Below are positions 1-6,260 of a stretch of 10,187 nt of DNA, piece after piece. Where the stretch lies: positions 1 to 10,187 of the forward strand of contig JAPKDI010000030.1 in assembly GCA_026421105.1 (NCBI GenBank). Reading direction: 5' to 3'. This DNA comes from Alphaproteobacteria bacterium. Its GTDB lineage: Bacteria; Pseudomonadota; Alphaproteobacteria; SHVP01. The position numbers and the translations under genes were made by a program. Below the pieces are notes generated by a model, which was not told where the DNA came from, did no database searches, and saw only the letters and a program-made list of their open reading frames with translations. The first letter of the stretch is position 1; each line of letters opens with the position of its first letter.

Positions 1-20
1 CAGGTGCGGTGGCGCACCTG
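1..20. repeat. Perfect 8-bp hairpin at window start
   Basis: CAGGTGCG and CGCACCTG form a perfect 8-bp inverted repeat around a GTGG loop. No T-tract follows on either side inside the window, so it is not a clear intrinsic terminator. It may belong to a transcription end or structured element lying mostly to the left of the window. The rest of 21-237 shows no convincing gene. Confidence 0.5.
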
Positions 21-237
21 GTTCTTATGCGCGAGCGGGCTGGGTGCTAATTGCGGGTTTTAGCTAGTCCTGGATGCTAACGGGTATAAATGCGGATCAG
101 TGATGCTATTGCGGCAAACGCTAACCTTCGACTTTTTAGATACCAACTACAGAAACCACGCCAGATGGCCCAAAGACCTAGATCGGCGAAGCTAATACAA
201 GATGTACGCCCGGTAAGCTGGCCATTCACAAGAACGT

Positions 238-1410
238 CTAGGTCAAGCTGTCAGCGTTCCACTCGGGCGCGATCCCGGCTGCGGCCTCGCCCAGCAAACG
301 GCAGCGGATGCCCGTGCCGGCGCCCTCGCACTGAAAGTTAGTGCAATAGCTGAAGGCGAGGTTGCGTTCCCGGTCACAGAACGCGAGTGCCCCGCCGGAG
401 CCGAGCTTGCCAAAGGCCTTCATGTTCTCGCCCATCGCGATGTAGGGCGGGCTATTCTGCTCAAAGCCGAGCCCCATGCGCAGAGGCCAGTCGGTCATGA
501 AGCAAACCCCCTCCCAGACCAGCTTAGACGCCCGTTCAACAGTCTCGGGCTTGAGCAGGTGTAGCCCGTCGATCTCTCCGTTTCCGGCTAGCATGGCGTA
601 AATCCGGGCCGCCCCGCGCGCGTTGCCGTGACCGCCGAAAGCTGGCAGTTCGCCCTCGCGGATCTCCTTGCAGTTGAGCAGGTCTTCCCGGTCAGGCCGG
701 CCCGACCAGGCGCGGCGCAGATTAGAGCCGGACTGGGCTCCCGCCGACCAGAACTTATTCTCTGGGTTGGTATGCATAGTAGCGCATAGCGCGGCCTCCT
801 CCGGGGTCAGGCCGAGGTTGTATTCCGCACCGAGAGGTTCGGTGATTTCCTCTCGAAGATAGGTGCCGATGGACTTGCCGGTGACGTTGCGGACCACCTC
901 ACCGAGGATAAAGCCGATGTTGATGGTGTTGTAGGCCCCCTTCGTACCTGCCGGGAACGCCGGCGGTTGGGCCGCAATGGCGGCGCATTGCGCCGGGTAA
1001 TCGAACCAGTCGCCGGGTTTCGCGCCGTCCGAGAAGATCGCGCCACACTCATGGCCCTGAACGTGACGTATAAGGATGCCCTCCTTGCCGTTCTGAGCAA
1101 ATTCCGGCCAGTAATCGGCGACCGCCGCATCGAGATCCACTTGACCCCGGTCAGCCAGCATATGAACAGCCAACGCACACATGGCCTTCACTACCGAGTT
1201 CATGAGGACAATCGTGTTTTCTTCCCACGGCCGGGTCCGCGCCAAGTCCCGGTGCCCGCCCCACAAATCGACAACTTTCTCGCCGTCCTTGTAGACGCAG
1301 ACGCTGGCGCCAATCTCGTGCCGGCTAGCGAAGTTTTCGCGGAAAGTCTCTTCGACTACGGCAAAAGCCGTGTCGCAGAAGCCGCCGATCGGAATGTCGC
1401 AGTCACTCAT
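238..1410 (-). CDS. Serine hydrolase, class C beta-lactamase/esterase fold
   Basis: The 390-residue product fits the beta-lactamase-related serine hydrolase family (Pfam Beta-lactamase, EstB/LACTB type), usually about 380-400 residues. Visible elements are the nucleophile motif S72-V-V-K75, followed by a helix with HMLADRGQVDLDAAVADYWP, which is highly typical of the family. Tyr160 in GAYNTINIG is the likely catalytic base, HGNARGAARIYAML lies at 261-274, and KLGSGG at 335-340 corresponds to the KTG/HTGxGG element. The segment RHVQGHECGA replaces the usual RHLLSHTAGL, so this member is divergent. I chose the start at 1410 because GGGGGAG lies just upstream (1414-1420); the reading frame stays open to 1602, but that extension lacks family similarity. 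No signal peptide is seen, so it is probably cytoplasmic. The natural substrate, an ester or amide, cannot be predicted. It stands alone between non-coding DNA and a decayed nuclease gene. Confidence 0.87.
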   Translation of the reverse strand: MSDCDIPIGGFCDTAFAVVEETFRENFASRHEIGASVCVYKDGEKVVDLWGGHRDLARTRPWEENTIVLMNSVVKAMCALAVHMLADRGQVDLDAAVADYWPEFAQNGKEGILIRHVQGHECGAIFSDGAKPGDWFDYPAQCAAIAAQPPAFPAGTKGAYNTINIGFILGEVVRNVTGKSIGTYLREEITEPLGAEYNLGLTPEEAALCATMHTNPENKFWSAGAQSGSNLRRAWSGRPDREDLLNCKEIREGELPAFGGHGNARGAARIYAMLAGNGEIDGLHLLKPETVERASKLVWEGVCFMTDWPLRMGLGFEQNSPPYIAMGENMKAFGKLGSGGALAFCDRERNLAFSYCTNFQCEGAGTGIRCRLLGEAAAGIAPEWNADSLT

Positions 1411-1413
1411 GTT

Positions 1414-1420
1414 CTCCCCC
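1414..1420 (-). promoter_or_regulatory. Ribosome binding site of serine hydrolase
   Basis: Read on the minus strand, GGGGGAG ends 3 nt before the ATG at 1410. Its core is strongly purine-rich and decides the internal start over the upstream ATG at 1602, which has no comparable site. Confidence 0.6.
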
Positions 1421-1567
1421 GATTCTTCTGTCCATACCGAGCTGTCATCAATTATTGTCAGGCTAGCATAGAAGGGCGCTACCATAAATATCACGAAGGT
1501 TCGAGAGGAGGAGATTATGACCAACACCGTCCGACGCCCAGCCCTGAGTGGGCTCAGGAAAATCCAC

Positions 1568-1860
1568 TGCGACGTCTTGGCCCTCGCGATAGCAAATGCC
1601 AACCCAGCGATCGTGGGTCATAGTGCCTTCTAATTTGCAGCGTACCCGCTTGCCCATAACAAGGTTGGACATAAATGCCTTGGACTGCGGACCAAGTACC
1701 TCTTTCATTTCCGGCGCGGAAACTTCGTCCAGACGGAATCTTTCTAACCTCGATGGTGTCCACCGTCACGTACCCTGGTGACGTCGCCGGCAAGGATTGT
1801 CTGAGCTGCCAACGCTGGGGTGGTGCTCAACAAGAGAGCAGACAAGACGAGTAACCTCAA
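1568..1860 (-). pseudogene. Decayed secreted thermonuclease-like (SNase family) gene
   Basis: Reading three minus-strand frames in succession recovers one protein. From a TTG at 1860 (GGAG upstream), MRLLVLSALLLSTTPALA-A is a clean Sec signal peptide, followed by QTILAGDVTRVRDG. A +1 shift then gives DTIEVR, and another shift gives FRLDEVSAPEM, then GPQSKAFMSNLVMGKRVRC and THDRWVGICYREGQDVA. Together these reproduce the order of motifs in staphylococcal-nuclease homologues: VxDGDTI, xRLxGIDAPE, the hydrophobic helix with LVxGKxVRC, and DRxVGxCYxxGQD. The DGDT motif itself is split by the first frameshift. The Asp-Thr pair expected before Pro-Glu reads Ser-Ala, so the catalytic site was already eroded or divergent. 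Similarity ends after GQDVA near 1568, so the C-terminus appears lost. The family cleaves nucleic acids with calcium. This is inferred from motif order, not from an alignment. Confidence 0.72.
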
Positions 1861-2015
1861 TCTTCTTGCTCCGTACGAAGACGCTGCTCAGTCAGCGTTT
1901 CTCCCTCGTATTCCCAATAGTCTGGCCCAGCGATCTGCGTCTATGAATAGCCGCGCTTTTCACGTCAGGAGTTCGCATTTTTCTGCCAGCACCGATAAAA
2001 TAAAGTTACCTTGGT

Positions 2016-2022
2016 TCTCTCG
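2016..2022. repeat. Left breakpoint microhomology TCTCTCG
   Basis: The 7-bp string TCTCTCG occurs at the left end of unit 1, at the internal junction (4967-4973) and just after the right end of unit 2 (7919-7925). Identity stops immediately outside it: T2015 against C4966 on the left, G4974 against A7926 on the right. This is the expected footprint of a duplication formed between short direct repeats. Confidence 0.9.
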
Positions 2023-2033
2023 GGAAAACTCAA

Positions 2034-2051
2034 ATGCGTCTTGGCTACTAA
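2034..2051 (+). CDS. Possible 5-codon leader peptide (MRLGY) before the hydrolase
   Basis: ATG CGT CTT GGC TAC TAA is preceded by GGGAAAAC with plausible Shine-Dalgarno spacing. Its stop lies 2 nt before the hydrolase ATG at 2054, which itself has no obvious Shine-Dalgarno sequence. This arrangement would permit translation of the hydrolase by coupling. It is an inference from spacing alone, and such a short ORF may be chance. An identical copy sits at 4985-5002. Confidence 0.25.
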   Translation: MRLGY

Positions 2052-2053
2052 CG

Positions 2054-3067
2054 ATGGATCCCCTCACACAAGGCCTGATAGGCGCAAGTCTGCCTCAGGC
2101 GTTTACAAAGGACCGGCGAGTGTTGTTCTGGGCAGGAAGCCTCGGATTTCTAGCTGGGGTGTTACCGGATTTGGACGTCGTGATCCGGTCATCGTCCGAC
2201 CCTCTATTATTTCTCGAATTTCATCGGCATTTTACCCACTCGTTCTTGTTTATTCCTGTGGGGGGGCTGGTTTGCGCCGCCATCTTCCATCTGTTCTTGG
2301 GACGCCGAACTGGTGTTTCATTCAAATTGGCCTGGTTGTTCTGCACACTCGGCTATGGCACGCACGGTCTTCTTGACGCCTTTACAACTTACGGCACCCA
2401 GTTGTGGTGGCCTTTCAGTTCGGAGCGCGTCTCCTTAAGCGTTGTTTCCGTCGTCGATCCGCTGGTCACTTTGCCTGTCCTTGTGCTGGTTATCCTCGCC
2501 ACGTTCCTTAAGCAGAAGTGGTTCGCAGTAGGCGCACTGCTCTGGGTCAGTCTTTATCTTGGTGCAGGCACGCTGCAGCGGAACGCCGCAATCGAGATGG
2601 GTGAAATCATCGCCGCTTCGCGAGGTCATGCACCGGTAAGGCTGGATGCCAAGCCCAGTTTTGCCAACATTTTGATATGGAAGGTTATCTACGAAGCGGA
2701 TGACCGCTTCTTCGTCGACGCTGTGCGCGCCACGCTCGCGCCGCGGGTCTTTTCCGGCACTTCAGTTCGTAAGCTCGATGTTGGGCGGGATTTTCCAAGC
2801 CTCGACATAAACTCCCAGCAGAGACGAGACATTCAGCGCTTCGACTGGTTCAGTGATGGGTTTCTGGCACAAGACCCGCTCATGCGCGACCGGATCATCG
2901 ACATGCGTTACTCTATGATTCCAAACGAGATCAATGGTCTGTGGTCCATCAGCGTTTCAGCCTTGGCTGGGCCGGATAGCCATGTCACTTTTCAGTCTCA
3001 TCGCCGCAACGCGAAAGAAAGTATCGGTCGCCTGTGGTCGATGATAATCGCGCCAAAGGTCGAATGA
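2054..3067 (+). CDS. YdjM-type (DUF457) inner-membrane metal-dependent hydrolase, copy 1
   Basis: The 337-residue product starts MDPLTQGLIGASLPQA, the usual N-terminus of the YdjM/LexA-binding, inner-membrane-associated hydrolase family (PF04307). Likely metal ligands are visible: PDLD at 38-41, HRHFTH at 57-62 (H57, H59, H62), and THGLLDAF at 103-110 (H104, D108), followed by the typical TTYGTQLWWPFSSER. About five hydrophobic segments (roughly 24-40, 61-83, 92-111, 124-151, 156-174) place the N-terminal half in the inner membrane. Residues 175-337 form a soluble domain. The physiological substrate of this family is not known. The start at 2054 is chosen by family similarity; the open frame upstream to 1820 is not conserved-looking. 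It is followed 23 nt later by a small ORF on the same strand and faces the convergent propeller gene. An identical protein is encoded at 5005-6018. Confidence 0.9.
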   Translation: MDPLTQGLIGASLPQAFTKDRRVLFWAGSLGFLAGVLPDLDVVIRSSSDPLLFLEFHRHFTHSFLFIPVGGLVCAAIFHLFLGRRTGVSFKLAWLFCTLGYGTHGLLDAFTTYGTQLWWPFSSERVSLSVVSVVDPLVTLPVLVLVILATFLKQKWFAVGALLWVSLYLGAGTLQRNAAIEMGEIIAASRGHAPVRLDAKPSFANILIWKVIYEADDRFFVDAVRATLAPRVFSGTSVRKLDVGRDFPSLDINSQQRRDIQRFDWFSDGFLAQDPLMRDRIIDMRYSMIPNEINGLWSISVSALAGPDSHVTFQSHRRNAKESIGRLWSMIIAPKVE

Positions 3068-3090
3068 TTTTGTGCTTCGCGCGGGCGTAA

Positions 3091-3309
3091 ATGTTGAATT
3101 ACTTGAACGAGATAAAAACACTCAGATTTGGCCCGAGGAAAATCACTTTTTCATGGACGGCGGCTTACGGGCATGCTGGTTCGATTGCAACAATGCGCGA
3201 CGCCGTCACGGCGCATTTCGATTCTCTACGTGGCATTGATGTAAACGCAATTAGCAGCATGGCGCGCCAGGAATACTTTAAACGGATGGCTGCTAATGGC
3301 GACGACTAA
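3091..3309 (+). CDS. Small hypothetical ORF with downstream in-frame extension, copy 1
   Basis: A 72-residue ORF starts 23 nt after the hydrolase stop with a weak GCGGG site upstream. I do not recognise the product; it is soluble and mixed in charge, without a signal peptide. After the TAA at 3307-3309 the same frame continues for 24 codons to TGA at 3382-3384, giving KLLGILSDDEVAQVEKFLHT. That has the amphipathic helical look of the end of a small regulator such as a MarR-type protein. This suggests either a longer gene interrupted by a nonsense mutation or coincidence. The same stop is present in the second copy (6042-6260), so if it is a mutation it predates the duplication. Function unknown. 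Confidence 0.4.
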   Translation: MLNYLNEIKTLRFGPRKITFSWTAAYGHAGSIATMRDAVTAHFDSLRGIDVNAISSMARQEYFKRMAANGDD

Positions 3310-3621
3310 AAGCTGCTGGGCATTTTATCGGATGATGAAGTCGCCCAGGTTGAAAAATTTCTGCATACCTTAAATTTCTGCTGACGTCCGCTGAGTTCGA
3401 GACAGAAATGACGGTTATCGGTAGCGACCCTAATAAATCCTGTTTTCGAGCCTGGCTGGTCACGATTGTTACCCAGGGCGTTACCCAAATTAGAAAGCGA
3501 TGGATGTCTCTGAGCCGTATAGCCCGGTATGGATGGTTCCGGCAGCAGGAATCGAAGACGCCAGTGGCGTTTGAGTGAATTATCCGTAATTCGCGAGCGA
3601 GATAGTCAAATAGCTAAACGC
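3310..3621. other. Interval between small ORF and propeller gene, copy 1
   Basis: No gene is convincing here. It contains the 24-codon in-frame extension of the small ORF to 3384 and a 56-codon plus-strand ORF at 3408-3578. The end of that ORF (GWFRQQESK) is merely the translated antisense of a tRNA 3' end. An AT-rich hairpin (GAATTA-TCCG-TAATTC, 3577-3592) is also present. The second copy of this interval is 6261-6572. Confidence 0.5.
3534..3556 (-). repeat. tRNA 3'-end fragment (att-like), copy 1
   Basis: These 23 bases match 8166-8188, the T-loop-to-CCA end of tRNA-Thr, at 21 positions and in the same orientation. The differences are at 3538 (T for G) and 3544 (A for T). Read on the minus strand it begins in the T-loop (TTCGATTC), runs through the 3' acceptor strand and ends ACCA. 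No 5' half of a tRNA adjoins it. Such isolated 3' ends are the usual scar of integrative elements that recombine at tRNA genes. No integrase is present, so its role as an attachment site is inferred. Confidence 0.55.
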
Positions 3622-3630
3622 TCACAGCGT
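3618..3630 (-). terminator. Possible weak terminator hairpin at propeller gene end, copy 1
   Basis: ACGCT-CAC-AGCGT forms a perfect 5-bp stem overlapping the stop codon of the propeller gene. Read in the gene's direction it is followed by TTAGCTATTTG, which is only moderately T-rich. The stem is short, so termination strength is doubtful. The second copy is at 6569-6581. Confidence 0.25.
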
Positions 3631-4854
3631 GATAAAATCTGTGCACTCGTGGCTACTCAGATTAACCCGGGCGACGTGATCGGCGACTGAGCAGGCGACA
3701 TAGGCGTTGGTCATGTCGGCGTCGAAGGCGGTGTGCGTCGACCCTTGACCAACCTTGATGCGGGCGATTTCAACTGCGCGCGTCGCATCGTAGACCCGCA
3801 CATGCTCCGACGAGTAACCGGTGGCGAAAACGACGCTACCATCCGGCGCTATGTCGAGCCCATGGGGATATGGTTCGCTCGGTAAGATGGCCGTTCGCTC
3901 CATAGTCGCGGCGTTGAATACGGCGATCGTATCGTCGCCGAAGTTGGCGACGTAAATCGACTTTCCGTCCGGCGTTATCCGCGGTACGTGGGCCCACTCT
4001 CCGCTCCACGACTGGGCGATCATGTCGCCGTCAGGCGACACGCAACTCAACGTACCATCGAACGTGTTGGCCGAGTAAATCCGCTCACCGGCGGCGTTCA
4101 TGACCAGATGCGACGGCCCTGCGCCGACCGTGAACCGGGTCTCGACGCGTCCCTCTATAAGGTCGACGCGGGCTACCGTGCCGTCGCCCATACACGGCAC
4201 GAACGCGGTTCGTCCATCGGGAGATACCACCGGGTCGTGGGGTGCCGGTCCGACCTCGATCGTTTTGTCGCGGAACCCGGTTGCGGTGGGCCAGATGATA
4301 GTGAGCGTCCCCGTTATCGGGCCGGTCACGCAGGCGATACCGTCGTCGGTAATCATTGGCAATTGCGGCGCGCCGGGCGCGCTGATGCTTGCGGCGACCT
4401 CGAGCGTTTTAGCATTCACGATAATCATGGCGTCGCCCATCGCGTCGGCGACGAATACCCAGGATTCCTGCGGGTCGACGGCGATGTGAGAGGCCATAAC
4501 GGCAACGTCAGCGATGCCTGTCACGGCAGCGGTGTGTTTGTCGATACGCGCCACCCGTGACGCCCGTTCCGAAGCCCAGACCGTGCCAGAAGGCGTCGTG
4601 ACTACATGATGCATACACGGCATCTCTGCCATGGCCGGTGATGCCGCGCGGCGCATTATCATGCGCCATCCGTCATCTGCAGCACGTTCGGCGGTGAAGC
4701 GGATACCACCCTCGATCAAGCCAATGCGCAATCCTGCCGGCAGGTCGTCGACAAGAACTTCGATCTGCTCTCCGGCTGTTGCCGTGTCGTAACGTCGGCA
4801 AATGGTCTGATACATTTCGCCCGGTGCTACCGAGCGGCAGTCGAATTGATCCAT
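3622..4854 (-). CDS. DUF2249-like domain plus eight-bladed YVTN/YncE-type beta-propeller protein, copy 1
   Basis: The 410-residue product has two parts. Residues 1-70 (FDCRSVAPGE start, then GEQIEVLVDD and DGWRMIMRR) resemble the small DUF2249/TusA-like fold. The TusA CPxP cysteine motif is absent (APGE instead). Residues about 80-410 form eight repeats of 40-43 residues with YVTN-type signatures such as SPDGRTAFV, TPDGKSIYVANFGDDTI and APDGSVVFATG. Each repeat opens with an aligned His: H82/H83, H123, H206, H249, H289, H331 and H374; only blade 3 has Gln164. The absence of a signal peptide suggests a cytoplasmic location, unlike most YncE proteins. Eight blades with inner histidines recall the haem d1 propellers of cytochrome cd1 and NirF/NirN, and DUF2249 proteins often occur near nitrogen-oxide metabolism genes, but no such genes lie here. 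GGGGAG with an 8-nt spacer supports the start. Ligand and function are unknown. An identical protein is encoded at 6573-7805. Confidence 0.85.
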   Translation of the reverse strand: MDQFDCRSVAPGEMYQTICRRYDTATAGEQIEVLVDDLPAGLRIGLIEGGIRFTAERAADDGWRMIMRRAASPAMAEMPCMHHVVTTPSGTVWASERASRVARIDKHTAAVTGIADVAVMASHIAVDPQESWVFVADAMGDAMIIVNAKTLEVAASISAPGAPQLPMITDDGIACVTGPITGTLTIIWPTATGFRDKTIEVGPAPHDPVVSPDGRTAFVPCMGDGTVARVDLIEGRVETRFTVGAGPSHLVMNAAGERIYSANTFDGTLSCVSPDGDMIAQSWSGEWAHVPRITPDGKSIYVANFGDDTIAVFNAATMERTAILPSEPYPHGLDIAPDGSVVFATGYSSEHVRVYDATRAVEIARIKVGQGSTHTAFDADMTNAYVACSVADHVARVNLSSHECTDFITL

Positions 4855-4949
4855 AGTGTGAGCTCCCCGCTGGTGATCGTCGAATCAACCAACATATCCC
4901 GGATGGCCAATAATCTAGCCTCTACTATATTCAAATTCACCGCTGCCAT
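4827..4949 (-). CDS. Possible 40-codon upstream ORF overlapping the propeller start, unit 1 only
   Basis: From an ATG at 4949 the frame reads MAAVNLNIVEARLLAIRDML and ends at TAG 4827-4829, overlapping the first 28 bases of the propeller gene in another frame. No strong Shine-Dalgarno sequence precedes it, and I recognise no family. In unit 2 an extra T shifts this frame, ending it after 11 codons. It could be a coupled upstream ORF or chance. Confidence 0.22.
   Translation of the reverse strand: MAAVNLNIVEARLLAIRDMLVDSTITSGELTLWINSTAAR
4863..4868 (-). promoter_or_regulatory. Ribosome binding site of propeller gene, copy 1
   Basis: Read on the minus strand, GGGGAG sits 8 nt before the ATG at 4854, close to ideal spacing. 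The same site in unit 2 is at 7814-7819. Confidence 0.65.
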
Positions 4950-4954
4950 ATAAT
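4949..4954 (+). promoter_or_regulatory. TATAAT box at the duplication junction
   Basis: A perfect plus-strand TATAAT lies 50 bp upstream of the second hydrolase ATG (5005), just left of the junction. No good -35 element is present at 16-18 bp. In unit 2 the same box faces the tRNA-Thr side (7901-7906) with no plus-strand gene after it. Only the junction copy is positioned to drive a gene; activity is unproven. Confidence 0.25.
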
Positions 4955-4966
4955 TTTTTCGCAGCC

Positions 4967-4973
4967 TCTCTCG
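4967..4973. repeat. Internal junction copy of TCTCTCG
   Basis: The junction contains a single TCTCTCG, joining sequence that elsewhere precedes 7919 to sequence that elsewhere follows 2022. That is the structure expected when two distant copies of a short homology recombine or pair during replication. Confidence 0.88.
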
Positions 4974-5004
4974 GGAAAACTCAAATGCGTCTTGGCTACT
5001 AACG

Positions 5005-6018
5005 ATGGATCCCCTCACACAAGGCCTGATAGGCGCAAGTCTGCCTCAGGCGTTTACAAAGGACCGGCGAGTGTTGTTCTGGGCAGGAAGCCTCGGATTT
5101 CTAGCTGGGGTGTTACCGGATTTGGACGTCGTGATCCGGTCATCGTCCGACCCTCTATTATTTCTCGAATTTCATCGGCATTTTACCCACTCGTTCTTGT
5201 TTATTCCTGTGGGGGGGCTGGTTTGCGCCGCCATCTTCCATCTGTTCTTGGGACGCCGAACTGGTGTTTCATTCAAATTGGCCTGGTTGTTCTGCACACT
5301 CGGCTATGGCACGCACGGTCTTCTTGACGCCTTTACAACTTACGGCACCCAGTTGTGGTGGCCTTTCAGTTCGGAGCGCGTCTCCTTAAGCGTTGTTTCC
5401 GTCGTCGATCCGCTGGTCACTTTGCCTGTCCTTGTGCTGGTTATCCTCGCCACGTTCCTTAAGCAGAAGTGGTTCGCAGTAGGCGCACTGCTCTGGGTCA
5501 GTCTTTATCTTGGTGCAGGCACGCTGCAGCGGAACGCCGCAATCGAGATGGGTGAAATCATCGCCGCTTCGCGAGGTCATGCACCGGTAAGGCTGGATGC
5601 CAAGCCCAGTTTTGCCAACATTTTGATATGGAAGGTTATCTACGAAGCGGATGACCGCTTCTTCGTCGACGCTGTGCGCGCCACGCTCGCGCCGCGGGTC
5701 TTTTCCGGCACTTCAGTTCGTAAGCTCGATGTTGGGCGGGATTTTCCAAGCCTCGACATAAACTCCCAGCAGAGACGAGACATTCAGCGCTTCGACTGGT
5801 TCAGTGATGGGTTTCTGGCACAAGACCCGCTCATGCGCGACCGGATCATCGACATGCGTTACTCTATGATTCCAAACGAGATCAATGGTCTGTGGTCCAT
5901 CAGCGTTTCAGCCTTGGCTGGGCCGGATAGCCATGTCACTTTTCAGTCTCATCGCCGCAACGCGAAAGAAAGTATCGGTCGCCTGTGGTCGATGATAATC
6001 GCGCCAAAGGTCGAATGA
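5005..6018 (+). CDS. YdjM-type (DUF457) inner-membrane metal-dependent hydrolase, copy 2
   Basis: Identical 337-residue product to the gene at 2054-3067, with the same HRHFTH and THGLLDAF metal-ligand motifs and membrane segments. What differs is the upstream context. Beyond 38 bp before the ATG, the sequence is the 5' flank of the divergent propeller gene (copy 1), so any original promoter left of 2016 is missing. Expression would depend on a promoter in the 110-bp divergent interval (for example the TATAAT at 4949-4954) or on readthrough from unit 1. The copy is intact, so dosage could be doubled if it is transcribed. Confidence 0.9.
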   Translation: MDPLTQGLIGASLPQAFTKDRRVLFWAGSLGFLAGVLPDLDVVIRSSSDPLLFLEFHRHFTHSFLFIPVGGLVCAAIFHLFLGRRTGVSFKLAWLFCTLGYGTHGLLDAFTTYGTQLWWPFSSERVSLSVVSVVDPLVTLPVLVLVILATFLKQKWFAVGALLWVSLYLGAGTLQRNAAIEMGEIIAASRGHAPVRLDAKPSFANILIWKVIYEADDRFFVDAVRATLAPRVFSGTSVRKLDVGRDFPSLDINSQQRRDIQRFDWFSDGFLAQDPLMRDRIIDMRYSMIPNEINGLWSISVSALAGPDSHVTFQSHRRNAKESIGRLWSMIIAPKVE

Positions 6019-6041
6019 TTTTGTGCTTCGCGCGGGCGTAA

Positions 6042-6260
6042 ATGTTGAATTACTTGAACGAGATAAAAACACTCAGATTTGGCCCGAGGAAAATCACTTT
6101 TTCATGGACGGCGGCTTACGGGCATGCTGGTTCGATTGCAACAATGCGCGACGCCGTCACGGCGCATTTCGATTCTCTACGTGGCATTGATGTAAACGCA
6201 ATTAGCAGCATGGCGCGCCAGGAATACTTTAAACGGATGGCTGCTAATGGCGACGACTAA
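6042..6260 (+). CDS. Small hypothetical ORF, copy 2
   Basis: Identical to the 72-residue ORF at 3091-3309, including the following in-frame extension past TAA (to 6335). It has no recognisable family and the same weak ribosome binding site. Its placement 23 nt after the hydrolase suggests co-transcription if it is real. Confidence 0.4.
   Translation: MLNYLNEIKTLRFGPRKITFSWTAAYGHAGSIATMRDAVTAHFDSLRGIDVNAISSMARQEYFKRMAANGDD

Larger units (their letters stand above)
1861..2053. other. Non-coding stretch upstream of first YdjM-type gene
   Basis: A plus-strand frame is open from 1820 into the hydrolase gene, but residues upstream of 2054 look like random sequence and overlap the nuclease pseudogene, so I do not treat them as coding. 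An AT-rich patch at 1994-2003 (GATAAAATAA) could hold a -10 element, but no convincing -35 partner is visible. The left end of the tandem duplication falls here, at 2016. Confidence 0.45.
2016..4966. repeat. Tandem duplication unit 1 (2951 bp)
   Basis: Bases from 2016 onward recur from 4967 onward with a constant offset of 2951, until a one-base insertion near the right end of the second copy. The unit holds a YdjM-type hydrolase, a small ORF, a tRNA 3'-end fragment and a beta-propeller gene. All reading frames translated across both units agree, so apart from that indel I see no differences. The units abut with no spacer. Confidence 0.97.

Noticed and set aside
238..1602. Longer 454-residue start for the serine hydrolase
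   Set aside because: The extra 64 residues have no family resemblance, overlap the nuclease pseudogene, and a strong Shine-Dalgarno site precedes the internal ATG at 1410.
967..1623. Plus-strand 218-codon ORF opposite the serine hydrolase
   Set aside because: Antisense shadow of a high-GC coding sequence with no family features.
1820..3067. Longer 415-residue start for the first YdjM-type gene
   Set aside because: The added residues overlap the opposite-strand nuclease remnant, and the second copy lacks them; family N-termini begin at MDPLTQG.
3408..3578. 56-codon plus-strand ORF in the interval before the propeller gene
   Set aside because: Its C-terminus is the translated antisense of a tRNA 3' end and no family is recognisable; kept only as a note.
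3988..4560. Plus-strand ORFs opposite the propeller gene (also 6939-7511)
   Set aside because: They are antisense shadows with Arg/Gly-rich, featureless translations; the opposite frame has clear propeller repeats.
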